Positions 1-13,800 of a DNA stretch of 64,000 nucleotides are shown here, one piece after another. The notes beneath the pieces are model-generated. The model had not been told where the DNA came from, did no database searches, and saw only the letters and a program-made list of their open reading frames with translations. The number at the start of each line of letters is the position of its first letter. Positions within the stretch are counted from its first letter, which is position 1. The translations under genes were made by a program, and so were the position numbers. The stretch is from Tretioscincus oriximinensis (lineage: Eukaryota; Chordata; Lepidosauria; Squamata; Gymnophthalmidae): the NCBI GenBank assembly GCA_022410635.1, contig JAJVDF010000020.1, positions 318,711 through 382,710 on the forward strand. The letters are read 5' to 3'.

Positions 1-200
1 AGGGCTGCTGCCTGGAGATCAGCTCTGCAAAGAGACGAGCAGGACATCATAGCCGTCAAATTGTTCGGCTGAGGCGAGGAGGAGGAGGTGGGGAGGTTGA
101 CAGGGCATCTGTCAATGCTGCTCATCATTTTGCTGAGCTGATCTCCAGGCAGCAGCCCCTGAAAGCAGGTGGAGGGCACCCTGGGCTTAGGAAAAGTCTT
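1..200. repeat. GC-rich hairpin repeat, also present near 28.5 kb
   Basis: Positions 2-24 and 136-158 form a perfect 23-bp inverted repeat. The intervening and following text (GAGGAGGAGGTGGGGAGGTT, AGCAGGTGGAGGG) recurs at about 28545-28690. It is cut by the window start, so the full element is not visible. It is probably the interior of a larger non-autonomous DNA element. Confidence 0.65.
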
Positions 201-860
201 CTCTTTGCAGTGCGAACCCAACTCCAAAGTGCTCCCACATCCCTCAGTACACACACCACTCATTTTTGCTATGCAGTTTGTGACCAAAGTTTGTCTCTGC
301 TGTTCCTTTTTGTCATTCGTGTTACTTGTACTTAGCTACTCAGTTTTCCTGTGTGGTGTTTTTACTATTAGCCGCCCTGAGACCTTCCATTAAACAAAGA
401 GTGGCCCGGCAGAGGGAGGGACAAAGGCAGCAGCAGTGGCAGCAGCAACAAGCCAGGGGTGGAGAGGGGAGCAAGGGATGTGCAACTCAAGCTGGCTGCT
501 CAATGCCTCCAACGTCTTGGCCACTACTGCTCCTCCTGCTGTTGTCGCTGTTGCTGCCACTGTTCTTCTGCTGCTTGTCTGGGCTCCCTTTCCCACCGTG
601 GCCCACCCTCTGTCGATGGGGCTAAAGGGAAAGGGGGCAAGAGGCAGGTGGGGAGGCAGGGGACAGAGGGGACAGAGGGCAGGCAGCAGAGGAGCAGAGC
701 AGCACATGAGCGCAAGCATAAGGACGCCATTGTTCAGCTGCTACCTCTCCGCACTCCCTTGCCAGAAAAACATTTTTTTCCGGCTTCCTCCGCAGCTACG
801 GTGAGAGGGATTCAGCAGTTGCCTTGTGTACTTAACCTGGAGAGGATACGGAGGTGGAAT
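201..860. repeat. CAG/CTG and purine-rich low-complexity region
   Basis: Between about 420 and 720 the sequence is dominated by CAG/GCA runs, their CTG complement and GGGA-rich tracts. Overlapping ORFs on both strands here are compositional. At about 368-388 a GCCGCCCTGAGACC motif resembles the 3' tail of reptile L2-like LINEs. No gene is supported. Confidence 0.5.
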
Positions 861-2850
861 TAGGCATCCACTTCAGGTTGAATTTGGAACTTTCTAAAGC
901 ACTTTCCACTCCGTCTTAAGTGTAGTGCATTTACAGCCTAAAAGTCAGATGCAAAAGAGAGAGAGAGAATGAATGGCTCAGTATGCAAGAGAGTAAAGAG
1001 ACTCTCTGATTAATGTCCTTTGAATACCATGGGCAAGATGTCACATGACTCTTTGTCTTTGCAGAGAGAGACTAATATGATTACCCCTAAGGAGATCATT
1101 ATATTCTATCTATATGAAAAGGAAATGGATATGAACTGAACATGCACTTTTGAAAAGGCAATGCTAACTGACCTAGGAAAGCTACCCTTAGACTTATGGT
1201 TAAAAATCCTTTTCCACAAAACTTCATAACTTGGGAATAAACAAAGGACAGCAAGAAGGAAATTGTGAGATGTCATACATTGAAGGCTGGGATAGGCTAC
1301 ATTTTATTTTATTATTCTGTAACATGCCCTGGGGACCTTCAGACAAAAGGCAGACTACAAATATTTTAAATAAATAAAACAGTTCTATAACATCTGTTCT
1401 ATAACTATTTTGAAGAAGGGTGTAGAAAATAATTCATAAGTAGATGACAAAAGAAAAGTTTTCTGTGCTCTAAGAACTCTTGGACTGGAAGTCTTGTAGG
1501 TAAACCAGATCTAGAAACTTCTATTAGCAGCATCAATTTCTAATGATATATAAGAGCAACATGGGACCAGGATGCCTAACAGATTGTCATAGCTATTATA
1601 AAATGCCTTCTGGAAAGTTCTCTGACATTTGTGTTTCAGTTAAGCCATAATATCTGGGGCACCTATCTATGAACGATGTTCTTACTCAGATTTTTCCATA
1701 AAAATGGATGCCCTTTCCTTCATCCCATGTTTCAAATTATGGTCGTATGACTAAGTTCAGTTAATTGTTGCCATTATATAAACTGCTTTGTGATTTGTAT
1801 ATGTTAAGTGGTATGCAAATATTTGAAAAAAAAATAAGTAAATAAATAAATAGAATTGCAATGGAAAAGTATGATGTGGTTTGTTTTACCCACAGGCCTT
1901 TTATTTGAGGCTCAGCAGCTGAAATCAAGCTCGTATTAATTTTCTACATAGGATACATTGTTTAGAACTATCTTTTAGAATAGTTGCTGCATGTTGTTGA
2001 TTATCAAACTATTTTGCTTCAACTAAACATAGATCAGTATGAGGGAGAGAACTAACACAAAATATAGCACATTTATCTTCAGTTTGTCTGCTTTCAAGCT
2101 TGGCTGGAGTCCTTAACCCACACCTCTAAACAAAACTAGTTCAAAGCTTGGATATTCTAAATGACTGATAGAAAATACTTTCCTTATTTGATTTTGAAAC
2201 AGGAGAAGGGCTGGCCCACTCTGAGCAGCAGGAGATTATGCTGAAGGGACATAACAGCAGGAGAAGAGCGGATGGTAGTTGTGGTGGTTTTGAAACCATT
2301 CATTCCATAATATAAATAAACATGCATGAAACTTAAAGCATTTCCTGGTGCTCTGGTGAAGGGACAAAATTCCTAGCTTGCCTTCAAGAACGTTGTCATC
2401 AGATCCTCTCAGTAGAATTTAAACTTTCTCTGTAGCCAGGATGGAGACATAACCTTTCACTTTTATCAGACATCTACAGTGTGTATAGTGTGTGGGGGGG
2501 AGCAGGCAGCAGTAGAATTTGGATTTTTTTCATCCTATATCTGATTCTAGCTTAAAGCTTTCTGCTTTCTCAGGAGCAGGGAACATAGCTTGTATGAGGT
2601 GGGAATAGGCAGATAACTAAGGAAGCTGCAATTCTTGATGGCTTTGATTATACTCATCTCTTCGTCTTCAGGAAGATATCAGTCATCTGAAATAATCTGC
2701 TCTTGAGGAAGGAAGAAACTTTAAAAAGACAATTTCTTTCCCCTAATGATTTTGCAGGTGATTTTGGAGATTTCCTGTGGTCCACACTGCAGCCTTTTCT
2801 GGGGCTTCTTTCATCTAATTTGCACTAGGAATTTCTTTTTTCTTTTATTT
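861..2850. other. no gene; short LINE-tail-like segments
   Basis: I see no exon here. Segments at about 1285-1378 and 1780-1855 end in AAATAAATAAA-type tails after a TGCCCTGGGGACC- or CTGCTTTGTG-like motif, as in reptile LINE 3' ends. Confidence 0.4.
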
Positions 2851-3600
2851 AATCATACTGTAACTTTACATTCTATAATATAAAGTCCAAATGAGCCAGC
2901 AGACCGTGACATCATTCTGCATATGATCCGCTGGCTTATTTGCTCAATCTCAGGCAGGGGCCTCGAGTCCCAACTGAAGCCTGGAAGGGCTCCAGCACAG
3001 GAAAGTGTTGTCCTCACCACCACCCATGATGGTGGCAGCAGTTGCAGCAGCAGCAATCATGGGAGGCGCAGTGGCACTGCTGCCTGTGGATAAGTGCAGG
3101 TAGGAACCAAAGGCTTCTGCCAGACAAAAGTCTGTCTTTGCCTCCTCCCTATGCTAGCCCAATGTACACACACCACTGCCTTTCCAGGATGGAGGAGGAA
3201 GGCAAGGACAGGTGGCAGGGGCAATTGCAGCAGGCGCATAATCCCTGCCGACTGTCCCTGCCTCCTCCCTCTGTCCTGCAATAGACCTGAGGCTGCAGCT
3301 TCCATTACTTGGAGACACCCCAAAATCTTCAGGTGCTCCCAGTATTGCTAAGAATTGGGCCTATTCCTACCCTCCTTTCCTTCCAGTCCACCCACCCTCC
3401 CCCTTCTCCCCCCCCCAGTGCTATCGCCTTCTCCCTTCCCCTTTTACCGACCAAGAAAGGGAATGGAAAAGTCAACAGCAGCCACCATGGAGTCTAACCC
3501 CCCCTTCCTCTGTTCCCCCCTTCCCTTTTCCCCTACCTTCCCTCTCTCCCCTCCTCCTCTCCCCTATCTGCCGTAACCTACCTGTTGCAAGTATGGGAGC
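2851..3600. other. GC-rich, pyrimidine-rich stretch without recognised content
   Basis: This block is clearly richer in G+C than its surroundings. It has CAG runs around 3010-3060 and long C/T tracts at 3360-3570. ORFs on both strands lack any recognisable domain or splice context. Its origin is unknown. Confidence 0.4.
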
Positions 3601-6180
3601 TCTGCAGGGTCCATGCGTATCCCACGGAGTTCAGCAATGGACTGAAGAGCACTTGAGTAGCCCTGGCAGAGTGGCCTTCCTCTTAATGTAAGATATATAA
3701 TTCATTTCACTTCTCTAGGAATACAAGAAGGGTATGTTTTTATAATGTTTTACCTAAATCTATTCATTTGTTTAATACTAAAAACCCAGGCTCAAGGCCA
3801 AGGAAGATGTTTAGTATTAAGCCAGCATGATAACTGTTCATGATCCCAAGTTTCCCTTGTCATAAATATGTTTGGAGGGCATGCAAAAGGAAGCTCATTG
3901 AGTTGTAGGAGTAAATAATTCAGAAAAACGACCCCTTGTCTATGTTTCCTCCATTTCCTTGCAAGGTACTGAAACAGAAATGGGTCTCACTTCAGAACAA
4001 AGCACCTTGGAGACAGCAGCATTTACAGACGTGAATGAGCAATTTTAAGCATCTTGCATTTTTTTTATCTACCAATTCTTCCCTGTAAACAAACCACAGC
4101 TTCACATACCCATTAGCACTGCAAATATAATTTTGGTACCATGGATTTTCCAAGGAACGATCTAATCCCATCTCAAGAGCAATTTGCCTTCTTGGTCAAA
4201 AAGCTCTTCCAATGCTTCTATTTTAGAGATATTTACACTAGTGTGTCATTTTGCAGTGTTGTGTGATGTTACACCAAACCACCTGTACTATGTTGGAAGG
4301 GGCAATAAGAGTGGAGGAATATAATTATGGTCACTTTACTCAAATTTATCCCTTGCCAGTTTAGACATTTAGTACTTGTTTGTTACATGGCATGAGAGCT
4401 ACTTGGCTTTATGAAGGAATAACCAAAAAATAAAATTGCACAAAAATAATTCTTACATCAATGAAGAATATTAGAAAAAAGTAAGTTGTGCAAGGAACAA
4501 TTGTACTGGCAGATTGTACTGCTGCAAATGCTGGATTTCCACAGTCTGTCAAAGTTGTTCTGCAGACCAAGTGCAGAAAGGCCCAAGATTCTTTCAACTT
4601 GCTATTAACTGCCACCTTAATAGAAACTATTACTTTTTGTGGATGAATGATGGGCAGAAAGAACTTTCTACATAGTGGCCCCACATTTTCTCAGGGTTTT
4701 TCCAACTCCCTGGAGCAATTTATGCGTCATGCAGAAATTGCTGCATCTCACCTGCTCCATGTTATTCATAAAAGTGCCACAGGAGAGGTTTTCTGTTGAT
4801 AGATCATCATTACTGATCCAATCTGTCATCTTTTTAAAGAAACTAGTGATAAAATCCACAGATTACTGGCAAAAGATAGAGGAGTCTCTATAAGAGTTTA
4901 AGGAAGGAACAAAACAGCAGAAAGTAAACTGAAAAGCGCTTCCCATATCTAAATATATATATATAAACTAAAGTGGTGCCTTAAGACCTCTGAATTTAAA
5001 ACTGGGGCTTTTATTTTTATTCCAATTTTAGACAGAAGATTAATTGTAACTACTTTAAATGTTTTAACTTGTTCCATTTGTCTAAGATAGAGGGGGGTTG
5101 TTTTGTTTTTTGTACACTCTGTAATTCTTGATATGGGAAATGACCAATGAATTAACTAATCTTTATCTGTGTGTTTAAAAAAAACCCACATATTTATTTT
5201 TGTGAATTTCTTGTTTTATGTTTAGGTTTTTCCCCAGCTTTTTTTTAAAGCCTTAGATAATTTAAATCACTGATTAGGTTTTTTTTTGCTATTCTCATAC
5301 TAAAGTTTAAAGGTTACTGTTTAAATTCCAATATTATATTTTCATGGTTCATCTGACTCTGTATTACTTTACGTTTTTGTTGGCAGCTTTCATGATGCCC
5401 TTGTGAGTATTAGAAGCCATCAGCCTTTCCTGCTGTTGAGAGATATACTAACCATAAAGTAACCTAATACGAAAATAATTGACTCTGATTTGATTTGCTA
5501 ATGGAGAAGGAATATGCCTCAAAAAGGCGGAACTCATTTCTGTGAGTGTATCATCTTAAGAGAAATCAAGGAGATACATAGTGATGCTTAGAGATAAGAG
5601 GTATGTTTTCGCAGGCTGTACCAGTTCATATCAAGAGGATCTTTGCTTTTGTCCAAGCAAAACTGAATCTAGGTACCACTTCTCTAGGGAGGTTCGTATA
5701 AGGGCATGATGGTCAGAAACATTTATTTGTTTCATGATCTTTTTTGCAAAATGAAATTCATTCCACAGAATCATAGAAAGCAAAAGGTTTCAGTTATTCC
5801 ATTACCAGATGAAGGCCCTAACAGCATTATATGAAAACTGCCCTAAGAACAGTAGTGCAAGTTGGCATCAGTGTGGTCAACTTGGGAACTGATGAAGATT
5901 GATACCAGCTTGCACTACTCTGAACAAGGCTGGACCTGGTAAATCCAGATGCTGAACCTTCAATTCAACCACTGGGAACGTTTTCAGAGTCTGCTCAAGA
6001 TATTTACATGGATTTTCTGGGATAAAGCAGTGCAGATAGTCGCTTATTCCATAATATCCAAAGATAACGGAATAAGTAAACAATGTCTGAAACCGGTTTT
6101 ACAGTGTCCTACAGAAGTGTATGTAGACAAAGTTTTTTTTAAAAGCAGCTATAGTATTTGACTTGTTAAGCGTGATCATA
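3601..6180. other. no supported feature
   Basis: This is AT-rich unique-looking sequence. Two abutting minus-strand ORFs at 4409-4859 were looked at and not recognised. Confidence 0.4.
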
Positions 6181-6187
6181 TTCTCCA

Positions 6188-6350
6188 AATTCAGGCTACA
6201 TTCAGACATGTGCAGTATTTCAGGTTTACCTCTGGTTCCCAACTATGGACATACATGTGAAGTAAATGCAGTAGTGTTTCACCATTAAATATTCCAGACT
6301 TTTGTTACTGAGAATTAAACAGCAATAAAATCAGAATTACATATTACTGC
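6188..6350. repeat. miniature repeat, copy 1 of a two-copy family
   Basis: The segment beginning GGCTACATTCAGACATGTG matches 22974-23125 over about 150 bp with scattered changes (TCCCAnCTA, AAnTGTAnTTGTGTTT-like blocks). The start resembles other GGCTGCATTCA-type elements in this window. Ends are not resolved. Confidence 0.55.
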
Positions 6351-7470
6351 AACTTTGGCCCCAACAGAGTAAGGTTCAAAAGGGGGTGAAAATCTGGCAT
6401 AACCCATTGTCCATCTATGCATGCTTACCTTCAAAATCCTCAAGGAGCTGGCAAGACTGGTGAGAGGAATGCACACAAAGGACCAGGAAGTCAATACCAT
6501 GCATGTCTGCCAGCTGGCTGCTGTCTTCTCATGGTATCACACGTTCTGTGTAGCAGTGGCATACACCACGGCTGCACACACCAGAGCTTGCCTATGGAAG
6601 GAGAGATTTTTCGTGCTGATGTCAGAAAACATTGTCAACCTCTCCTTTCATGAAACAAAGCCTTTTCCTGAGTATTTCCTGGGTGGACAATGGTGTTGTC
6701 CCATGGACCAGAGCAGTCACAAAGAGCCTACAGTCCAGCTGGGAAAATCTGACGTGCATGGGACCTTTGTATAGTTATGTAGACACTGATGATCAGGGCC
6801 ATATTTAGGCATGTGCAACTTCGGTAGCAAAATTTGAGGGGCAGCAAAATATAGCTAGTAGTAAACAGATATTAATTTTTTAATTGCTTCTATCATTATA
6901 AAACCCAAAGTAGATTAACATTCTAGCATTAAAGTAATATGGATGATCCTGTTAGTACACTACTTCACCTTGAGATCGCACCACCTATATTGGATTACCC
7001 ACAGAGCCTTGGCTTGCAATCACACGATGGTAGACACAGCTGACTGAAAGCATAAGAAGTGTCGATTTGAGATTCAGAACTGTCTGGAATCGGATGCCAA
7101 AGTTTAGCTGAGAAAAGAGGTGGCGTAAAATAAATGACTGCACAGGGGCATTATATATCCAAAATACGGGCCTGATGATGACATTGTTTGTGATATTATG
7201 GTTGAGCAGTGAACGGGAATGTTGGATTGGACTACCCAGTTAGGTAGTAAGGAGAGAAATTTTAGGTATTAATTCAAGAATTTACAGATGTTTGAGATAT
7301 CAACTCTCACAAGAAATCCAAGCTACCAATTTTCTATATAAGCACCCATTGCTATTACCACATTATTATTCTGAAATAATGTCTAATAATATTATAGCTA
7401 TACCGTGTCTTGATGGAACCAAGATAAACCAAGATACAACTATATAAACTCCTGTCAGTCCCATCTCCTT
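6351..7470. other. no supported feature
   Basis: A plus-strand ORF at 6421-6774 (117 residues) has no recognisable motif and no splice context. Nothing else was identified. Confidence 0.35.
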
Positions 7471-7479
7471 CACTCATCA

Positions 7480-7735
7480 AAGGGGTGTGGACACATGGGA
7501 GGGGTTCTCTGTGGTAGCACCCAGGTTGTGGAATTACCTTCTTTCTGAGGTCCATCAGGCACTCACGCTGCACATATTCAGATGTCTGATACATGTTCAC
7601 CCTCACCTTCAGCTGAGCCCAAAATTCCCCTCTCTTTGAAGACACTTTTCTATTTTTAATTGTTCTATTTTAATCTGTTTTATGGTTTTTTATTGTGATC
7701 CGCCCTGAGACCTTTGAGACCCAGGTTTAAGGGGT
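7480..7735 (+). repeat. L2-like LINE 3' end
   Basis: The sequence has the familiar order GTAGCACCCAGGTTGTGGAA, then a region around CTTTGAAGACACTTTTCTAT, then TTTTAATCTGTTTTATGGTT and TCCGCCCTGAGACC. This is the 3' end of a reptile L2-type non-LTR retrotransposon. Only the last coding part and 3' UTR remain. Confidence 0.6.
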
Positions 7736-8589
7736 CACTGTGTGACATGCTAATCCCAGGAATGTTTTGTTCCAGGACAGGTGACAACTGGAAGCATCCA
7801 AAAACAGTAACAGTTCAGTGAGAGTTTCCATGGCTGAGGATCATTCTGTTCTCTCACAGATGTATAGTGAACATATTTATGAAGCAATCTCTTGGCAATC
7901 TTAAAGTCTCATGTGGGGGGAATTATTCCTTGGGGGGATTTTTCTTTTGCACGAATCTATCATAGAGGTTAAATTCAACTTGGAGAGGCTAAGATATCAG
8001 GTGCTCAAAGATGTACACAAGGGGATTATGCAGTTTGTTTTCATTTTACTTTTTAACTTTTACTTTTTTCTCGTTAGATAATTTTCCTGTTGCTCTGGAG
8101 AAGAAAAAGGGGGGGAGTTAACTTCATTTTGTTCTTAGATTGGGAGAAGATGTCAGGAGAGTGTTTTGAAAAGTGATGTCAAATAAAGAAAAGTTTCTTT
8201 AAAAAAAAAGAAAAAAGAATATATCCGGAGTGCACTAGAAGGCACAGTGTAATTTTCTTCAAATCAATTGTGAAATGAATTGTCACTCCACCTAACATCA
8301 TCCTCAAAAAAACATTTAGAAACAAACTCTCAAGAGGGGCTTAAAAATGGAAAACAAAATATATATCTCGAAGTCTGTCTCCTCTTCGGCTGCTAGGGTT
8401 TTCTGTTAATCCAGCAGACTGCCTTGGAAGCAGCTGGAAATCACTAATCTATTCATAATAAAATATTAATTTGACTATGAGCATATTTTAATAGGCCCTT
8501 CTTATCAGTTCTGTATTTATATGAATTGTATCTAGCCATATTAAAATTAATGAGAAACTGAACAGACTAGGGGATCTTTACAGAGCTAA
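7736..8589. other. no supported feature
   Basis: AT-rich sequence with A-rich runs near 8200 and no ORF of note. Confidence 0.35.
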
Positions 8590-8872
8590 GAGCTTGGATA
8601 ACTTGGATAGCTTCAAGACAGAACCAGATAGGCTTATGGAAAGGGTATAAATGGATACTAGGATGGATGTGTGGGTGCTTCCTCTGGGATGTAGTAATGG
8701 GTAGTGTTCCTGAGATGCCATTTGTAGGGCATCATGAACAGGTGCATATTTTGCTTTCCTCTATTCCGACTGCCCAGGTACATCTGGTGGGCCTCTGTGT
8801 GAGACAGAATGCTGGACTAGATGGGCTCTGGCCCAATCCAGTTTGGCTCTTCTTATGTTCTTATGTTCTAAG
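8590..8872 (+). mobile_element. CR1 LINE 3' UTR fragment, copy A
   Basis: The order TTGGATAGCTTCAAGACAG, GGTATAAATGGATACTAGGA, GACTAGATGGGCTCTGGCCC and the terminal tandem TTCTTATGTTCTTATGTTC is the 3' UTR and octamer tail of a reptile CR1. It is closely similar to 22215-22502. No reverse-transcriptase sequence remains. Confidence 0.8.
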
Positions 8873-9059
8873 CCTTGAGTGCATCCTAGTTACCCAACTA
8901 GAGGATGTGTTCAGTTTTGCTGTCCATCTGGCCATATGCTGAGCTCTCTGACTTTTCCTATAAAGTTTTGTAATTTATATGTTTATTTGTTGTTCAGTAT
9001 CTTGAAGTGGGAAGTGGCATAGAAATATTAAAAATAATACCCAGCATAAGCATAAGCAT

Positions 9060-9355
9060 ATGGAGGAGTAGTTGGAGAGGGACTGGGTTTTTATATCTCA
9101 CTTTTCTCACCCAAAAGGACTCAGTGGCTTACAAGCTATTTTTCACCCAAAGGCTTACATTCTATCTTCCCCATCACATTGAGATGATGGTACCTATTCA
9201 TCTACTTCTGATTGCTCACTTTTGAACAGCCAGGTTGGCTTAACCTAAGTCCAATAAAGGGAGTTCATCCCTTACCAAAGCAGACACATGGGCCTCAAAT
9301 GAATGACCTCTCTGTTGAAAGGCCTGTTTCTTAAACTCTGTGCCACCATGCCTCA
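9060..9355 (-). mobile_element. tRNA-headed SINE, degraded
   Basis: On the minus strand this runs from a decayed tRNA-like head near 9350 to a tail at about 9060. The tail part (GACTGGGTTTTTATATCTCA, AAGGACTCAGTGGCTTACAA on the plus strand) matches 46108-46190. The body (AAGGCTTACATTCTATCTTC) also matches the same SINE. Confidence 0.65.
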
Positions 9356-9359
9356 GTAC

Positions 9360-10635
9360 TATGCTATATACACTACAGTTCACGATTGGTAAATTAATGT
9401 ATGTGACTTCCTGCAGGGTTGAACTGTTCTCAGTTTTCACTTAGCGAGACAGCACAACTGTTTGTTGTAGGGTAAGTAAAGTTCAATTCTACAATCTCAC
9501 TGCCCATTGCTTAACAATGGATCAGTGCTAGCAGAAGTGTTACAACTTCTTTCCCCCATTAAAAAATGCAATTTTTGAAATCACTAAGGTAAATGAGGGT
9601 AGTTTTCTAAGATTAAAGCGATTGTTCATTACAAGTCAACTAGTATTTCCAAAACAGTTTCCATCATTATTCATACCTCAAGAACTTTTTGAAAAGAATT
9701 ATTTGTTTGTGTTGGCAATTTCAAATGCATATCACTTTTCACATTTCCACTTGCCAAATTCTGATCTTGACATCACATCTTTGCACATTTTTTGATGTGG
9801 CGTTTTCCCATAATGTTTTAATAAGTGAATGTTGCTTTGATATTAGGTATCCAAACATATCATGTAAAAGCACTAATGAAAGCATAGTTAACCAAAATAT
9901 AGATAATCTATATCCACATTGACCCTCTTCCAAAAGTTTTCATTGTGAATAACATATTTGCGAGTGGGTTTTTCTTTTAATTGTGTTTCAATACATCCAA
10001 AATCTGTTTTAGGTAATAGAAAATAGGTCGGAAAACACAACACCCATGCTCCAAATAGCCATAATTTTGGGTACAATTTTTTTGATGCTATTTTGTTTCC
10101 TAAAAAGTAAATGATTCCTGGATATATCTGACTATTATTCCCATATGATTACAGGGTTACCCTGTGAAAGTTACATTCCTTCTATATTTAGAACCTAATC
10201 AGCTTGGGAATTGGATTCTTACTACAGGATTAACTCTGGAGGTTTTTTTAATGAAAGCTGAGACAGCAGAGGGATACAGATTTGTGCAGAGACAGAATAG
10301 AGAAACTGTAAGAAAAGAATGATTTAAAGCTGCTGTTGCTGATTTGTACCTGAGGTAATTGCCTGACACTATCTAATGGTGCTGACATGGAATCCTGAAG
10401 CAGCTTCCACTTGAATATGCAATCACACCACATCCTTTTAGTGTTTTTGTCAAAGGGTATTAAGAGCTCTGACAGAGGTGGAGGCTGCTATCAAGAATCT
10501 GGATAGGGTGGGGAAGAATTGCCAACTTGGAAGGCAGTAGTGGAAATTGTGAGCATATTGGGCCCCAGTGGTGGTCTCTTCCACCATTGGGGTCCATGAA
10601 TGGTGGAAGAGATAGGCGCAAAACACTCTTCCCTT
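9360..10635. other. no supported feature
   Basis: AT-rich sequence. Three short ORFs (9689-9922, 9739-9933, 9888-10076) show no motif. Confidence 0.35.
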
Positions 10636-10639
10636 AAGT

Positions 10640-10803
10640 CTTGTCCACACTGAGTTTTGTTCGAAATAGGAGCCTGTTATCTACATGCTATCCCGAATGG
10701 GGCGTTCTATTTACAGAACCTCTGTAGACTACACTGGCATGTGAATGACCAAGCTCAGTCCTGAGATATAACCCAAAATAAGGCTCAGTGTGGACAGGGC
10801 GTT
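10640..10803. repeat. miniature inverted-repeat element (TIR GTCCACACTGAG)
   Basis: The left end CTTGTCCACACTGAG and right end CTCAGTGTGGACAGGG are inverted copies. The interior has AAAATAAGGCTCAGTGTGG and CCGAATGGGGCGTTCTATTT. A related element lies at 58836-58957. No clear target duplication was found. Confidence 0.6.
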
Positions 10804-13800
10804 AGAGAATGTGATTACAGAAGAGGTCATAAAAGGAGGTACATAAAAGGAGAAAACAGCATGGTTTTTGTCGTGCTCCCTGAATTCCGTGCCCCAGCTG
10901 CAACTGTTAATTTCCCCTCCCATTTGGAGAGATATGGGCGCTACTAATGGCTTATTACTTATGTTAATGGATTCAGATGGTTTTTGTCTTCAATTATTTA
11001 TTTTAGATTTTTCTATTTCCCCAGATGCTTTGTTATCTGAGTTAGAACCAATTTCATTTTGCCAAGCATATATTGCTCTCTTTTAGCATTCTCTAGCAAG
11101 GAACTCACTTTGCTTAAACTCTCTTTCTTATATTTAAAAGGCTAGCTACAAATATGACAGCTTTGTAATTATATCATTTCTTAAATGCAGGAGGTTGGTG
11201 GAATGCTTCTCATATTAAACAATAGCTGCACTTAAGGGATGTCTGGGTTGGCCTGAGTAAACAGAGATCGACAGGTGCCTGAACACATTGACTGGCCAGA
11301 AATTGTTACTTATTCACACATTGTGGCCCTGATAGCTCTATAGTGTTCTGTTTTAAAATCCTTATTCAGTTGCAACATGAATCTTCTGTAATGAATTTGT
11401 GTTAAATTAAATCATTGACATGCAAAATATTCAAATTCTACAATATTGACCTTGAATTAGTGAAAAGTTGTTTTCCTAAATCTTTCCTTCTCTTAACTTG
11501 AAAGAGTTCCCTTGAGTACATTAGGCCATGTTTCTCTTTACTATCAGGTTTGCAGGAAAGGATCCAACATATGTCAAGACATGATAGAAAGTCTAGGCTA
11601 ATCGCTTGAATTCATGTTATGTAGCCTATTATGCAAATCCCAAATGTTTCAAAGAATGCATGTAGCTCTATAGTACTGACATCAGCATTGGATCGGACTT
11701 CCTTGCAGTCCTCTTTGAGTTTCAGACAGCCTTGGGAAAGTATTTGACAGTTCCATTGCTGTCTCCAAGGCCTTTTTAGGTCTTTGCATCAGGACTCAGG
11801 GGACCTCCTCACCCTCTTTGCACAGACACACAAGACCAGCACAGAAAACATAGTGATTAATTGGGGTTAGGTCCCATTTATATGAAGAAAGAATTTATGA
11901 AATTCTCATAACTTGGACAGAGATTGAAGTCTCTAATGCGACTTCATTCTCCTTTGACATAGAGTAAGATTACTTCAGTGCACTATCAAGCCAGATTGAA
12001 AGCTGTTTGGAAATATGGCCAATATCAAGGATGATTACTTCATATAATGGGTCTTTTTGCACTTGGATAGGAGAAATGCTTTGCTAATTTCATTACTATT
12101 CTTAAAGATGATTCCTTTTGTGAGCTCCTTTTAAACAGTCCACAGTCATTCCAGAAGTAAATGAATGGTTTAAATACCAATTCTTTTACTTCAATATATA
12201 GAAGAATTGCACTGAAAAATAAAACTGTGCACTGTGATTGGAATACTATTGAAATCATGTGTTTGGACCCATAATAAACATGATATATATATTATGCTAA
12301 AACCTTCAAGCCTTGCCTAATTTTTTAAAGTAACTTCTCTGTAGCCCATATTATTTATTGGAAGAGGCACTGGAGCAAATCTAATATAGTTCAAAGATAC
12401 AAATGTATTTTCCAAGCCTTAATGTTTTTCTTTAAGAATAGTCCAGTGGGGATTCACATTGGCAACCGTCTTTAATAAACTAATGCTTTCCATTCCTTTA
12501 CATGGGAGAAACAAATCAATCATTATTCTTTTGAAGTAGGGAAATTAGTGAACTTCGGGGAAACATGGTATGTTATATCCTATGATTGGTTCACAATACT
12601 CGTAATGATCAAGAATAGTGACATATGATGTGATTCCAAGTGATAGGCATGGAAGCTCATGAAAAAAATGTAACAGAGGTTTAACTAATTTATTGTTAGG
12701 TCTTCACTAATTTTTTTATTCCTCTTTATTTTGTTCAGCAATAAGGACCTATTCATTTTCAAAAATTGTGATAGAAAGCAAATGGGAGATAAATGTGTTC
12801 CTATGAGAAAATGAAGTAATACTTTAGGCACTTTAAGAGATGTAAAATACCACACCATGAAAGCCAAGATACCAAGACACTGAACTAAATGTCCTACATG
12901 GAACAGCAACTTCTGCTGCTGCTATTTTAGAAAGTCAGAGGCATGGTTTATTAATGTAGCTACAGCACTGGGATCAATATTAAAAGAAATCAACCATAAC
13001 TGAAAGGACAAATGCTGAAGCTGAATTTCAAATACTTTGGCCTAGTAATGAAAAGAGAGAGATTCTGCACTTACTTAAGATGGAATGCACCAACGAGACC
13101 ACAATGATTAGAGCAAAACAAAGCCATCCACATTTGGGCAGCAATTCTACAACAATCCCCTTGGCAGTTTAAAGGGCTCTGATGACCAGGGACAGACCCC
13201 TTACTCTGGTGAGACATTTTAATGCAACTGTGAAATGCCCATTCCATTAAACCAGGGCATAGAGATGTATCCCACGTTCACATGCTTCCGTGATCCAATT
13301 TAGCAGCGTCACTAACAGATAGGTGGAGGAAGCATAATTTGGGTGTCATGCTGGGTGCTGTGATCTCTTGCCACACCCCTGCCACCCAAGTATGTCTTAA
13401 CACTGTAGTTGTTTTGTTGTTTGATATCATTGGGTCATGTCTGACTCCTAATTGACTGCACCTCGTTGCAATTTTTTGGGCAGAGATTCAGTTATATGTA
13501 GATTTGCCATTGCCTAGTTCTGAGCTCTGACTGGGGATCAAATTGGCACTTTCATCCATTCTAGGCATGGCTCCATTTCAGCCATTGCTTCTGCTGGTAT
13601 GGATGGCTCCTCCTTTTCCCTTTTCCCATTGGGGAGGATCTCTGCCAACATGGCCACCTCCTCCAGGTCAGTCAGTTAGAGCAAAGCAGCTCTAACTCCC
13701 TCCCAATGCCTAACTAATACCGCTGATGAACGGAGGTGGCAAATTTGAATGAAGCTGGTCCTCTAGTTAACAATGATAACCAGACATCCCCAGGGAGAGC

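Noticed and set aside
326..863. overlapping ORFs on both strands
   Set aside because: They come from CAG/CTG and GGGA low-complexity sequence.
4409..4859. two abutting minus-strand ORFs that might be one broken gene
   Set aside because: No recognisable motif, no splice sites joining them, and the predicted peptides are not like any family I know.
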